Shown here: in pieces, positions 56,135 to 64,000 of the stretch
Numbering within the stretch: position 1 is the stretch's first letter
How the letters are laid out: every line of letters starts with the position of its first letter
Assembly: GCA_002692965.1 (NCBI GenBank)
Contig: NZNC01000026.1
Coordinates: 1 to 64,000, forward strand
DNA length: 64,000 bases
Direction: 5' to 3'
Source of the DNA: Haliea sp.
Lineage (GTDB): Bacteria > Pseudomonadota > Gammaproteobacteria > Pseudomonadales > Halieaceae
Position numbers and translations under genes: made by a program
The notes under the pieces: model-generated
Told to the model about the DNA's origin: nothing
The model's database searches: none
What the model saw: the letters and a program-made list of their open reading frames with translations, nothing else

Positions 56135-56230
56135 GTGTTACTGTTACCCGCGCCTTCGTGACCAGGTAACACACGAGGGTTAAATTTTCTTGAAAAGCCG
56201 TTGCCCGGTGTCCAGCCGGTGGTGCATACT
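56135..56230 (+). promoter_or_regulatory. Putative panC promoter with upstream inverted repeat
   Basis: A -35 TTGCCC (56201-56206) and -10 CATACT (56225-56230), with an 18-base spacer, precede panC. Upstream, GTGTTAC (56135-56141) and GTAACAC (56166-56172) are inverted, with a second TGTTAC at 56142-56147. The half-sites resemble CbrB sites, but the spacing differs. Confidence 0.4.
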
Positions 56231-56319
56231 GCGTCCCCCGGCGGGGGAGGCCCGCCACAACAGTGACCAGCGGTTCCGGTCCAGCATCACCCTTACCGTC
56301 ACGCGGGGGTCATGTCGAC

Positions 56320-57204
56320 ATGCGTACCTACGCCAATATCCAGCAACTGCAGAATGCCCTGCGGGAACGCCGCAGCCAGGGGCAGCGTATCGCTTTTGTG
56401 CCCACCATGGGCAATCTGCATAACGGCCATATCGACTTGGTCAGGCGCGCCCGCCAGCTCGCGGATGTGGTCGTAGTCAGCATCTTCGTCAACCCGCTGC
56501 AGTTTGGTCCGCGGGAGGACCTGGACAGCTACCCCCGCACCCTCGCCGCCGACAAGGAAAAGCTGTTTGCCGAAGGCGTGCAGTTCCTGTTCACCCCCGA
56601 AGTCTCTGATATCTATCCGGAAGGCATGCACCTGCACACCCAGGTACAGGTGCCCGACCTCTCCGAGACCCTCTGTGGCAGCAGCCGTCCCGGCCACTTT
56701 AACGGGGTGACGACGGTAGTTAACAAGCTGTTCAACATCGTTCAGCCAGATGTGGCGGTGTTCGGGGAGAAGGACTTCCAACAACTCTCGATCATTCGCA
56801 AGATGGTTCGCGACCTATGCATGCCCGTGGAAGTGGAAGGCGTGGCTACGGTGCGCGACGCGGACGGCCTGGCGAAGAGCTCCCGCAACGGTTACCTGAA
56901 CGACCAGGAGCGGCGCCTGGCTCCGCTGATTCACGAAACCCTGCTAAGCTGTCGCGAAGCCATCGCCTGCGGCTTCGACAACTTCCTGCAGCTCGAGTCC
57001 CACGCCCGCATGCAACTGTTACAGGCTGGTTTCGAGCCGGATTATTTCGCCATTCGCGATGCCCGCACCCTGCGCGCGGTCACCGAGGAGACCGAGGAGA
57101 TCGCCATCCTGGCCGCGGCGCGCCTCGGACGCACCCGGCTGATCGATAATGTGCGCCTGAGCCTGAACCCGGTGTCTGACTGGGGCATGCTCGCCTCCCC
57201 CTGA
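56320..57204 (+). CDS. panC: Pantothenate synthetase
   Basis: A 294-residue ligase joining pantoate and beta-alanine with ATP. FVPTMGNLHNGHIDLVRRA (HxGH-type), GSSRPGHFNGVTTVVNKLFN, FGEKDFQQL and the C-terminal SSRNGYL are diagnostic. ATG 56320 gives the usual length. Unlike the tight Pseudomonas panB-panC arrangement, it is separated from panB by 249 bases with a possible promoter of its own. Confidence 0.96.
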   Translation: MRTYANIQQLQNALRERRSQGQRIAFVPTMGNLHNGHIDLVRRARQLADVVVVSIFVNPLQFGPREDLDSYPRTLAADKEKLFAEGVQFLFTPEVSDIYPEGMHLHTQVQVPDLSETLCGSSRPGHFNGVTTVVNKLFNIVQPDVAVFGEKDFQQLSIIRKMVRDLCMPVEVEGVATVRDADGLAKSSRNGYLNDQERRLAPLIHETLLSCREAIACGFDNFLQLESHARMQLLQAGFEPDYFAIRDARTLRAVTEETEEIAILAAARLGRTRLIDNVRLSLNPVSDWGMLASP

Positions 57205-57294
57205 GGCCTTCCCGCCTCATCCATTCGGATCTTGCACGCCGCGTCAGGCGGCGTATCATCCCCTGTCCAGCTAAAATTAACAGGGAGTTCCGGC

Positions 57295-59241
57295 ATGACC
57301 CACCTCTTCCCCATCCACCCGGTTCCGGATAATTTCGCCGACGCACACATCAACGCGCAGCGCTACCGGGAGATGTATCAACGGTCGGTGGAGGACCCCG
57401 AGGGTTTCTGGGGCGACATGGCAAGGGAATTCCTGCACTGGGATGCGCCCTGGAAGCGCGTGGTCGACTACGACTTCCACCGCGGCGAAGCGAGCTGGTT
57501 CACCGGCGGCCAGCTGAACGCCAGCAGCAACTGCCTCGATCGCCACCTGGCCACCCGCGGCGAACAGACCGCGCTGATTTGGGAACCCGACGACCCCGCG
57601 GAGGCCGCCCAGCACATCACCTACGCCGACCTGCACGAGCGCGTGTGCCGCCTGGCCAACGTGCTGCGCGAACGCGGCGTGGGCAAGGGCGATCGCGTTT
57701 GCATCTACCTGCCGATGATTCCGGAAGCCGCGGTAGCGATGCTCGCCTGCGCCCGTATCGGCGCCATTCACTCGGTGGTCTTCGGTGGCTTCTCGCCGAC
57801 TTCCATCAGCGACCGCATCCTGGACGCCGACTGCCAGACCGTGATCACGGCAGACGAAGGTCTCCGCGGTGGCAAGACCATCCCCCTCAAGGCCAATGTC
57901 GACAGCGCTCTGGAGAGCTGCCCCGGCGTGCATACCAGCATCGTGGTGCGACGCACCGGGGGCCAGATCGACTGGCAGGAAGGCCGCGACATCTGGTATC
58001 ACGAGGCAACGGCGCAGGTCTCCGCCGACAGTCCGGCGGCGGCCATGGACGCCGAGGACCCCCTGTTCATCCTCTACCCCTCCGGTTCCACCGGCAAGCC
58101 CAAGGGTGTGCTGCATACCACCGGGGGCTACCTTCTGCAGACTGCCATGACCTTCCTCTATACCTTTGATTACCGCGAGGGCGAGGTCTTCTGGTGCACC
58201 GCCGACGTCGGCTGGGTAACTGGCCACAGCTACATTGTCTACGGCCCGCTCTGCAATGGCGCCACCTCGCTGATGTTCGAGGGTGTGCCCACCTGGCCCG
58301 ACGCCGGCCGCTGCTGGGAAGTGGTGGACAAGCACCAGGTCAACAGCTTCTACACCGCCCCCACCGCCATCCGCTCCCTGCATGCCGTCGGTGACGCGCC
58401 GGTCAAGCGCAGCTCGCGCAGCTCGCTGCGTCTGCTGGGCTCGGTCGGCGAACCGATCAACCCGGAAGCCTGGGAGTGGTACTACCGCGTTGTCGGCGAC
58501 TCCCGCTGCCCGATTGTGGACACCTGGTGGCAGACAGAGACCGGTGCCCACATGATCACCCCGCTGCCAGGCGCCCACGACCTCAAGCCCGGCGCAGCGA
58601 GCAAACCCTTCTTCGGTGTGCAGCTGGCCCTGCTCAACGAGGATGGCAGCGAGGTGAAAGGCCCCGGCTCCGGCTACCTGGCCATCAAGGCCTCCTGGCC
58701 CAGCCAGATCCGCACCATTTACGGCGACCACCAGCGCCTGGTCGAGACCTACTTCAGCCATTATCCGGGCTACTATTTCACCGGCGACGGTGCCACCCGC
58801 GACGAAGATGGCTACTACCGCATCACCGGCCGCGTCGATGACGTGCTCAATGTTTCCGGGCACCGCATGGGCACCGCCGAGGTGGAAAGCGCGCTGGTCC
58901 TGCACGATGATATCGCGGAGGCCGCCGTGGTGGGCTTCCCCCACGACATCAAGGGCCAGGGAATCTACTGCTTTGTGACGCCGATGAGTGGTGTGGAGCC
59001 TTCAGAAGCACTGGAAAAAGAACTCATCCAGCTGTGCGTAGAGGAAATCGGCCCCATCGCCAAGCCGGATATTATCCAGTGGGCCCCGGGCCTGCCAAAG
59101 ACCCGCTCCGGCAAGATCATGCGGCGAATTCTGCGCAAAATCGCCGAAAATGACTTCGATCACCTGGGCGACACCACGACGCTGGCGGATCCCGGTGTCG
59201 TCGATCACCTGGTGGAAAACTGCGCCCACCGCAAGGACTGA
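57295..59241 (+). CDS. acs: Acetyl-CoA synthetase
   Basis: A 648-residue AMP-forming acyl-adenylate enzyme that activates acetate. [11 protein letters not shown] (P-loop), the WWQTETG motif, [15 protein letters not shown] and the C-terminal [17 protein letters not shown] (the catalytic, acetylatable lysine) are present. GGGAG precedes ATG 57295. In Pseudomonas acs-type genes answer to CbrAB-linked carbon control, but no sigma-54 element is seen here. Confidence 0.96.
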   Translation: MTHLFPIHPVPDNFADAHINAQRYREMYQRSVEDPEGFWGDMAREFLHWDAPWKRVVDYDFHRGEASWFTGGQLNASSNCLDRHLATRGEQTALIWEPDDPAEAAQHITYADLHERVCRLANVLRERGVGKGDRVCIYLPMIPEAAVAMLACARIGAIHSVVFGGFSPTSISDRILDADCQTVITADEGLRGGKTIPLKANVDSALESCPGVHTSIVVRRTGGQIDWQEGRDIWYHEATAQVSADSPAAAMDAEDPLFILYPSGSTGKPKGVLHTTGGYLLQTAMTFLYTFDYREGEVFWCTADVGWVTGHSYIVYGPLCNGATSLMFEGVPTWPDAGRCWEVVDKHQVNSFYTAPTAIRSLHAVGDAPVKRSSRSSLRLLGSVGEPINPEAWEWYYRVVGDSRCPIVDTWWQTETGAHMITPLPGAHDLKPGAASKPFFGVQLALLNEDGSEVKGPGSGYLAIKASWPSQIRTIYGDHQRLVETYFSHYPGYYFTGDGATRDEDGYYRITGRVDDVLNVSGHRMGTAEVESALVLHDDIAEAAVVGFPHDIKGQGIYCFVTPMSGVEPSEALEKELIQLCVEEIGPIAKPDIIQWAPGLPKTRSGKIMRRILRKIAENDFDHLGDTTTLADPGVVDHLVENCAHRKD

Positions 59242-59306
59242 GGCAAGCCCCAGGGCGGCGTCTGTTCGCCGCCCACCGCCGCAGCTAGGCCTCGGAACGC
59301 AGCAAC

Positions 59307-59335
59307 AAAAAAGCCGGGGCATGCCCGGCTTTTTT
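59307..59335. terminator. Bidirectional terminator between acs and rplQ
   Basis: An A run, GCCGGG (59313-59318), loop GCATG, CCCGGC (59324-59329), then TTTTTT. The A/T runs on both sides suit termination in both directions between convergent operons. Confidence 0.92.
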
Positions 59336-59366
59336 GTGAACCCCTGGCGCAGCGCCAGGGCGCGAC

Positions 59367-59780
59367 TCAATCCTCGTCGCTGGAACTTTCGCTGCTGGAG
59401 GAGCTGGAATCTTCGTCCTCGAGGGGACGATCCACCAGCTCGACCCACGCCATCGGCGCGTTGTCACCGGCGCGGTAGCCGCACTTCAGGATACGGATGT
59501 AACCACCCGGACGATCCTGGTAACGCGGGCCCAGCTCGGTGAACAGCTTGCCAACTGCTGCCTTGTCGCGGGTGCGATCGAAGGCCAGACGACGATTGGC
59601 GACGCTGTCCTGCTTGGCCAGGGTAATCAGAGGCTCAGCGTAGCTGCGCAGCTCCTTTGCCTTGGGCAGGGTGGTCTTGATCAGCTCGTGCTGCACCAGT
59701 GACACGGTCATGTTGCGGAACATGGCCTTGCGGTGCGAAGAGTTTCGGTTTAACTGACGTCCACTGTGACGATGACGCAT
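59367..59780 (-). CDS. rplQ: 50S ribosomal protein L17
   Basis: A 137-residue L17 ([20 protein letters not shown], then [11 protein letters not shown]). It is the last gene of the alpha operon. The tail is unusual: after RPLEDED comes a run of serines and acids ([13 protein letters not shown]), longer and more acidic than in typical gammaproteobacterial L17 (about 127-130 residues). Confidence 0.98.
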   Translation of the reverse strand: MRHRHSGRQLNRNSSHRKAMFRNMTVSLVQHELIKTTLPKAKELRSYAEPLITLAKQDSVANRRLAFDRTRDKAAVGKLFTELGPRYQDRPGGYIRILKCGYRAGDNAPMAWVELVDRPLEDEDSSSSSSESSSDED

Positions 59781-59837
59781 GGTCTCAATCCTGTATTCTG
59801 TGCTATCTCAGCACTGCCATTCTGTTAACTTCGCGAC

Positions 59838-60842
59838 TCAGATGCTGAGCACGCGTTCGTCGTTCTTGAGACTGGCGGGCGGCCAGTTGTCCAGGCGCAT
59901 GCCCAGAGACAGACCGCGGGAGGCCAGTACGTCCTTGATTTCGGTGAGCGACTTCTTGCCCAGGTTGGGCGTTTTGAGCAGCTCTACCTCGGTGCGCTGG
60001 ACGAGATCACCGATGTAGTAGATATTTTCCGCCTTGAGGCAGTTGGCGGAACGAACCGTGAGCTCCAGGTCATCGACCGGGCGCAGCAGGATCGGATCGA
60101 CTTCATCTTCCTCAACCACGGACTCGGACTCGGACTCGGACTCGAGGTCCACGAAGACCGCCAGCTGCTGCTGAAGGATCGTCGCTGCACGACGGATCGC
60201 CTCTTCCGGATCAATGGTACCGTTGGTTTCCAGATCCAGAACCAGTTTGTCCAGGTCGGTACGCTGCTCAACACGTGCCGCTTCAACCACGTAGGCCACG
60301 CGACTTACCGGCGAGAAGCTGGCATCCAGGTGCAGGCGGCCGATAGCGCGAGTTTCATCTTCCGGCGTCTGACGGCTGTCGGCCGGAGAATAGCCACGAC
60401 CGCGGCTGACCGTCATCCGCATGCTCACGTCCTTGCTGCCATTGATGTGGCAGATGACATGATCGGGGTTGCGCACTTCGATATCGTGATCAACCTGAAT
60501 ATCGCCGGCCGTGACAACGCCGGGGCCCTTCTTGTGCAGGGTCAGCTCCGCCTCGTCCTTGCCATTCATGACCAGGGCAACACCCTTCAGGTTGAGCAGG
60601 ATCTCGATAACGTCTTCCTGCACACCCTCAATGGCACTGTACTCGTGCAGCACACCATCGATCTCGACTTCGGTAATGGCACAGCCGGGCATGGATGACA
60701 GCAGGATACGACGCAGCGCATTGCCCAGGGTATGACCGAAGCCCCGCTCCAGTGGCTCGAGGGTCACCTGGGCGCGAGTGCTGGTCTTCTCTTCAACGTT
60801 GATCACGCGGGGCGTGAGAAACTCGTTAACTGCAGTCTGCAT
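59838..60842 (-). CDS. rpoA: RNA polymerase alpha subunit
   Basis: A 334-residue alpha subunit. The N-terminal dimerisation domain covers about 1-232 ([27 protein letters not shown]). The C-terminal DNA/activator-binding domain covers about 252-320 ([25 protein letters not shown]). The interdomain linker holds an acidic Glu-Ser repeat encoded by a tandem hexamer (about 60120-60144). Confidence 0.98.
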   Translation of the reverse strand: MQTAVNEFLTPRVINVEEKTSTRAQVTLEPLERGFGHTLGNALRRILLSSMPGCAITEVEIDGVLHEYSAIEGVQEDVIEILLNLKGVALVMNGKDEAELTLHKKGPGVVTAGDIQVDHDIEVRNPDHVICHINGSKDVSMRMTVSRGRGYSPADSRQTPEDETRAIGRLHLDASFSPVSRVAYVVEAARVEQRTDLDKLVLDLETNGTIDPEEAIRRAATILQQQLAVFVDLESESESESVVEEDEVDPILLRPVDDLELTVRSANCLKAENIYYIGDLVQRTEVELLKTPNLGKKSLTEIKDVLASRGLSLGMRLDNWPPASLKNDERVLSI

Positions 60843-60869
60843 TCTGGCACCTGTTTGATGAGTGGCGTA

Positions 60870-61490
60870 TTACTTGGAGTACAGTTCCACGATCAGGTTT
60901 TCATTGATCTCGGAAGACAACTCCTGGCGCTCCGGCGCAGCCTTGAACACCCCTTCCAGCTTGTCGGCGTTGACCTCGATCCACTCGGGTTCGCCGCGCT
61001 GGGCTGCCAACGCCACCGCAGATTGAACCCGCAGCTGCTTCTTGGCTTTTTCACGAACGGCCACGACATCACCTGCCTTCACCTGGTAGGAGGCGATGTT
61101 GACAACCGCGCCGTTAACCGTGATGCACTTGTGACTTACCAGCTGGCGCGCTTCGGCACGGGTAGAGCCAAAGCCCATGCGATAAACCACGTTATCGAGA
61201 CGGCTTTCCAGCAGCTGCAGCAGGTTTTCACCGGTTGCGCCCTTGAGCCGTGCAGCTTCCTTGTAGTAGTTGCGGAACTGCTTTTCCAGCACGCCATAGA
61301 TGCGGCGAACCTTCTGCTTCTCACGCAGCTGCACACCGTAGTCGGACAGACGGCCACGGCGCGCGCCGTGCTGACCGGGAGCCGCTTCCGGCTTGCATTT
61401 GCTTTCCAGGGCACGCACGCCGCTCTTGAGCATCAGGTCGGTGCCCTCGCGACGTGAGAGCTTGCACTTGGGTCCAATGTATCGAGCCAT
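60870..61490 (-). CDS. rpsD: 30S ribosomal protein S4
   Basis: A 206-residue S4: [21 protein letters not shown] start, and the S4 RNA-binding domain [30 protein letters not shown]. It is a primary 16S binder and, in E. coli, the autogenous repressor of the alpha operon. Confidence 0.98.
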   Translation of the reverse strand: MARYIGPKCKLSRREGTDLMLKSGVRALESKCKPEAAPGQHGARRGRLSDYGVQLREKQKVRRIYGVLEKQFRNYYKEAARLKGATGENLLQLLESRLDNVVYRMGFGSTRAEARQLVSHKCITVNGAVVNIASYQVKAGDVVAVREKAKKQLRVQSAVALAAQRGEPEWIEVNADKLEGVFKAAPERQELSSEINENLIVELYSK

Positions 61491-61510
61491 GTCAGTTCTT
61501 CCTGTATGCC

Positions 61511-61903
61511 TTAAACGCGACGTTTCTTGGGCGGACGACAGCCATTGTGTGGGATCGGCGTCACGTCGGTGATGTTGCTGACCTTGTACCCACAGGCATT
61601 CAGCGCACGAACCGCGGACTCACGACCCGGGCCGGGGCCCTTGACCTGCACGTCGAGGTTCTTCAAACCGTATTCCTTGGCTGCTTCGCCGGCGCGCTCT
61701 GCTGCCACCTGGGCGGCAAAGGGCGTGCTCTTGCGGGAGCCGCGGAAACCGGAGCCACCCGAGGTCGCCCAGCTCAGGGTGTTACCCTGGCGGTCGGTAA
61801 TGGTCACGATGGTGTTGTTGAAAGACGCGTGGATGTGCGCGATGCCGTCCACTACGGTCTTGGTGATCTTCTTGCGAGTGCTCTTGGCACCTGGCTTGGC
61901 CAT
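61511..61903 (-). CDS. rpsK: 30S ribosomal protein S11
   Basis: A 130-residue S11 ([19 protein letters not shown], and the RRV end with PPKKRRV). It forms the platform near the mRNA exit. It lies between rpsM and rpsD, as in the standard alpha operon. Confidence 0.98.
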   Translation of the reverse strand: MAKPGAKSTRKKITKTVVDGIAHIHASFNNTIVTITDRQGNTLSWATSGGSGFRGSRKSTPFAAQVAAERAGEAAKEYGLKNLDVQVKGPGPGRESAVRALNACGYKVSNITDVTPIPHNGCRPPKKRRV

Positions 61904-61979
61904 AATCTTGTTCCTGCTTTAATATCAACACTGCACTGCGGTGCAGCTACACTAAAAAGGATTCGCGTGCGCGAGCGCC

Positions 61980-62336
61980 TTACTTGCGAATCGGCTTGCG
62001 CGGCCCCTTGCGGGTACGGGCATTGGTCTTCGTGCGCTGACCGCGCAGAGGCAGACCGCGACGGTGACGCAGACCGCGGTTGCAGCCGAGGTCCATGAGA
62101 CGCTTGATGTTCATGGACACCTCACGCCGCAGGTCGCCTTCGACCGTAATTTCGCCGACCTTGTTACGCAGCACGTCGATCTGCTCTTCGCTGAGCTCAC
62201 CGATCTTGGCATTCTCGGCGATACCCGAATCGGCGCAGAGGCGCTTGGCCTGGGACCGACCGATACCGTAGATATAGGTCAGGGAGATAACAGCATGCTT
62301 GTTATCAGGTATGTTGACGCCGGCAATACGAGCCAT
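61980..62336 (-). CDS. rpsM: 30S ribosomal protein S13
   Basis: A 118-residue S13 ([26 protein letters not shown], ending in GPRKPIRK). It contacts the P-site tRNA and the 50S bridge. First gene after the rpmJ spacer, where translational control by S4 acts in E. coli. Confidence 0.98.
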   Translation of the reverse strand: MARIAGVNIPDNKHAVISLTYIYGIGRSQAKRLCADSGIAENAKIGELSEEQIDVLRNKVGEITVEGDLRREVSMNIKRLMDLGCNRGLRHRRGLPLRGQRTKTNARTRKGPRKPIRK

Positions 62337-62394
62337 CCAACTCTCTCCAAATACTCAGTGCGCAGCCAGAGCTGCTGCGACAGACTGCGTCCGG

Positions 62395-62418
62395 ACCCCG
62401 AAAGCAAAAGCTCGGGGT
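62395..62418 (-). promoter_or_regulatory. Stem-loop in the rpmJ-rpsM spacer, candidate S4 leader element
   Basis: ACCCCGA (62395-62401) and TCGGGGT (62412-62418) form a 7-base stem with an inner AGC/GCT extension. It lies 59 bases before the rpsM ATG in a 139-base spacer, where the S4-binding leader of the alpha operon would be. The pseudoknot itself was not worked out. Confidence 0.4.
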
Positions 62419-62475
62419 GCGGCGCGAAAGGCGCAGCATTCTAGCGGCATGTTAACCAAAAATCAACAGCAGGCC

Positions 62476-62592
62476 TCAGCCCTGACGCTGCTTGTGGCGC
62501 GGGTCTGTGGCGCAGATCACCCGGACAACGTTGTTGCGACGGACAATCTTGCAGTTCCTGCAGATTTTCTTGACCGATGCACGTACTTTCAT
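62476..62592 (-). CDS. rpmJ: 50S ribosomal protein L36
   Basis: A 38-residue zinc-ribbon L36 ([38 protein letters not shown] pattern, with C-x2-C then C and H ligands). Its position between secY and rpsM is the usual one. The C+ form suggests zinc-replete ribosomes. Confidence 0.97.
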   Translation of the reverse strand: MKVRASVKKICRNCKIVRRNNVVRVICATDPRHKQRQG

Positions 62593-62619
62593 TGCTCTGT
62601 CTCCAAAAGTCCGGACCCG

Positions 62620-63942
62620 TCAGCGGCCGGAGGCTCCATAGTTGTTCAGCTTGGCCTTTTTCATCACCGAATCGTACTGGTGCGACATCAGGTGGCTCTG
62701 CACCTGGGCCATGAAGTCCATGACCACGACCACCACGATCAGCAATGAAGTACCGCCAAGGTAAAACGGTACATTCCACATCACGACGAGGAACTGCGGC
62801 ATGAGGCACACAAGAGCGATGTAGGCAGAGCCGAAAACCGTCAAGCGCGTCAGCACACCATCAATGTAATTCGCCGTCTGCTGCCCCGGGCGAATACCGG
62901 GCACGAAGGCACCGGACCGCTTGAGGTTTTCCGCCACTTCCTGGGGGTTGAACATCAACGCCGTATAGAAGAAGCAGAAGAACACGATAAACGCCGTGAA
63001 CAGCAGTATGTTCAGTGGCTGGCCCGGGCCAATGGCCAGCGCCAGATCCTGCAGCCAGTCCGCGGAGCCACTCGAGCCGAACCACTGGGCGATCGACGCG
63101 GGGAACAGCAGGATGCTGCTGGCGAAAATGGCCGGGATCACCCCCGCCATGTTCACCTTCAGGGGCAGATGCGAGCTCTGGGCCTGCATCATGCGGCGCC
63201 CCTGCTGCCGCTTTGCATAGTTGACCGTGATCCGGCGCTGACCGCGCTCGATGAACACGATCATGTAGATCACGGCAATTGCCAGGGCCAGGATGAACAG
63301 CAGCACCAGGATATTCAGTTCACCCTGCCGCGCCTGCTCCAGAGACTGGCCAATCGCCGCCGGAAGACCGGCCACGATACCCGCGAAGATCAGCAGCGAA
63401 ATACCGTTGCCGACACCCTTCTCGGTGATCTGCTCGCCGAGCCACATCATGAACACGGCACCGGTCACCAGCGAGGTGATCGCGATCACGTAGAACACGA
63501 TGGATGCATCGTAGGACATACCCTGATTGGCCATGCCCACTGTCATCCCGGTCGCCTGAACGATCGCCAGTACCACCGTCAGATAACGGGTGTACTGACT
63601 GATCTTGCGACGACCGGACTCGCCTTCCTTCTTGAGCTGCTCCAGCTGTGGCGTCACCGCGGACATCAACTGCATGATGATCGATGCGGAGATGTACGGC
63701 ATGATGCCCAGCGCCAGGATACTCATGCGCTCCAGTGCACCACCGGAGAACATGTTGGCCAGCCCCAGGATGGTGCCCTGGTTCTGATTGAACAGCGCGG
63801 CCAACTGCGCGGGGTCAATGCCCGGCACCGGGATATGCGTCCCGATGCGGTAGACGATAATCGCCACCAGGACAAAACGAAGGCGAGCAAACAGCTCGCC
63901 CATGCCCGCCTTGCTGACGTTCGGCAGCTGACCCTTGGCCAT
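62620..63942 (-). CDS. secY: Preprotein translocase subunit SecY
   Basis: A 440-residue channel subunit of SecYEG with ten transmembrane helices. [30 protein letters not shown] and the cytosolic [12 protein letters not shown] loop match the family. Its ATG overlaps the rplO stop (TAATG), so they are translationally coupled. Confidence 0.98.
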   Translation of the reverse strand: MAKGQLPNVSKAGMGELFARLRFVLVAIIVYRIGTHIPVPGIDPAQLAALFNQNQGTILGLANMFSGGALERMSILALGIMPYISASIIMQLMSAVTPQLEQLKKEGESGRRKISQYTRYLTVVLAIVQATGMTVGMANQGMSYDASIVFYVIAITSLVTGAVFMMWLGEQITEKGVGNGISLLIFAGIVAGLPAAIGQSLEQARQGELNILVLLFILALAIAVIYMIVFIERGQRRITVNYAKRQQGRRMMQAQSSHLPLKVNMAGVIPAIFASSILLFPASIAQWFGSSGSADWLQDLALAIGPGQPLNILLFTAFIVFFCFFYTALMFNPQEVAENLKRSGAFVPGIRPGQQTANYIDGVLTRLTVFGSAYIALVCLMPQFLVVMWNVPFYLGGTSLLIVVVVVMDFMAQVQSHLMSHQYDSVMKKAKLNNYGASGR

Positions 63943-64000
63943 TATGCTTCGACCTTGCCGCCGGCCTTCTCGATCGCTTCCCGGGCACCCTTGGTGACCG
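63942..64000 (-). CDS. rplO: 50S ribosomal protein L15 (partial, 3' end)
   Basis: The last 18 codons and stop are present: [18 protein letters not shown], the typical L15 C terminus. The rest lies beyond the window. The position just before secY is as in the spc operon. Confidence 0.9.
   Translation of the reverse strand, partial: VTKGAREAIEKAGGKVEA

Overview
The window is GC-rich chromosomal DNA from a gammaproteobacterium. Three blocks of gene order match Pseudomonas and its relatives: argG / pyrC-rnt; dksA-gluQ-cbrX-cbrA-cbrB-crcZ-pcnB-folK-...-panB-panC; and the spc/alpha ribosomal operon ending in rpoA-rplQ. The accessory content is typical of marine, non-Pseudomonas members of that order: two TonB-dependent receptors, a TPR-sulfotransferase, a P450, an IPTL-CTERM protein, a BCCT transporter and a chromosomal integron integrase. 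My best guess, by inference only, is a marine Halieaceae-like bacterium.

Layout. 1-4460: an AT-richer stretch that looks like an integron attachment/cassette region. A LexA-type SOS box then precedes an integron integrase (intI), which is followed after 3 bases by the error-prone polymerase gene dnaE2 (imuC). 4477-7980: an IPTL-CTERM surface protein, an exported amidohydrolase and a cytochrome P450. 7965-12471: a KinB/AlgB-like two-component system, divergent from a sigma-54 promoter that drives a triple-BON periplasmic protein and a small DUF1328 membrane protein. 12492-20280: argG, pyrC, rnt, nifJ (pyruvate:ferredoxin oxidoreductase) and a dihydroorotate-dehydrogenase-like partner. 20357-24607: rnk with a small membrane protein, an acetylpolyamine amidohydrolase-like deacetylase and a BetT-like transporter. 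24848-33163: a TonB receptor plus TPR-sulfotransferase unit, then a second TonB receptor divergent from a BlaI repressor / M56 metallopeptidase pair. 33167-43372: dodecin, small proteins, a CoA hydrolase/transferase, the minus-strand unit mpl-RND-ykgJ-lonN, then PPi-type phosphofructokinase and inorganic pyrophosphatase. 43466-57204: aminotransferase-sfsA-M15 peptidase (minus), then the dksA-to-panC block. 57295-59241: acs. 59367-64000: the distal spc/alpha operon (minus), cut off inside rplO.

How the genes work together. The cbrX-cbrA-cbrB genes and the noncoding DNA after cbrB reproduce the Pseudomonas catabolite-repression module. An inverted GTTAC/GTAAC site at the end of cbrB and a sigma-54 promoter precede a transcript region rich in AAnAAnAA motifs, which is very probably a CrcZ-type RNA that titrates Hfq/Crc. 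A second sigma-54 circuit (AlgB-like activator, perfect palindrome, perfect -24/-12 element) points to the BON-domain gene as a direct target.

The most unusual feature is at the left edge. The SOS box overlaps the intI promoter, and dnaE2 starts 3 bases after intI, so cassette recombination and error-prone DNA synthesis appear to form one DNA-damage-induced transcription unit. No imuA or imuB lies beside this dnaE2. No tRNA, rRNA, IS element or CRISPR array was recognised.
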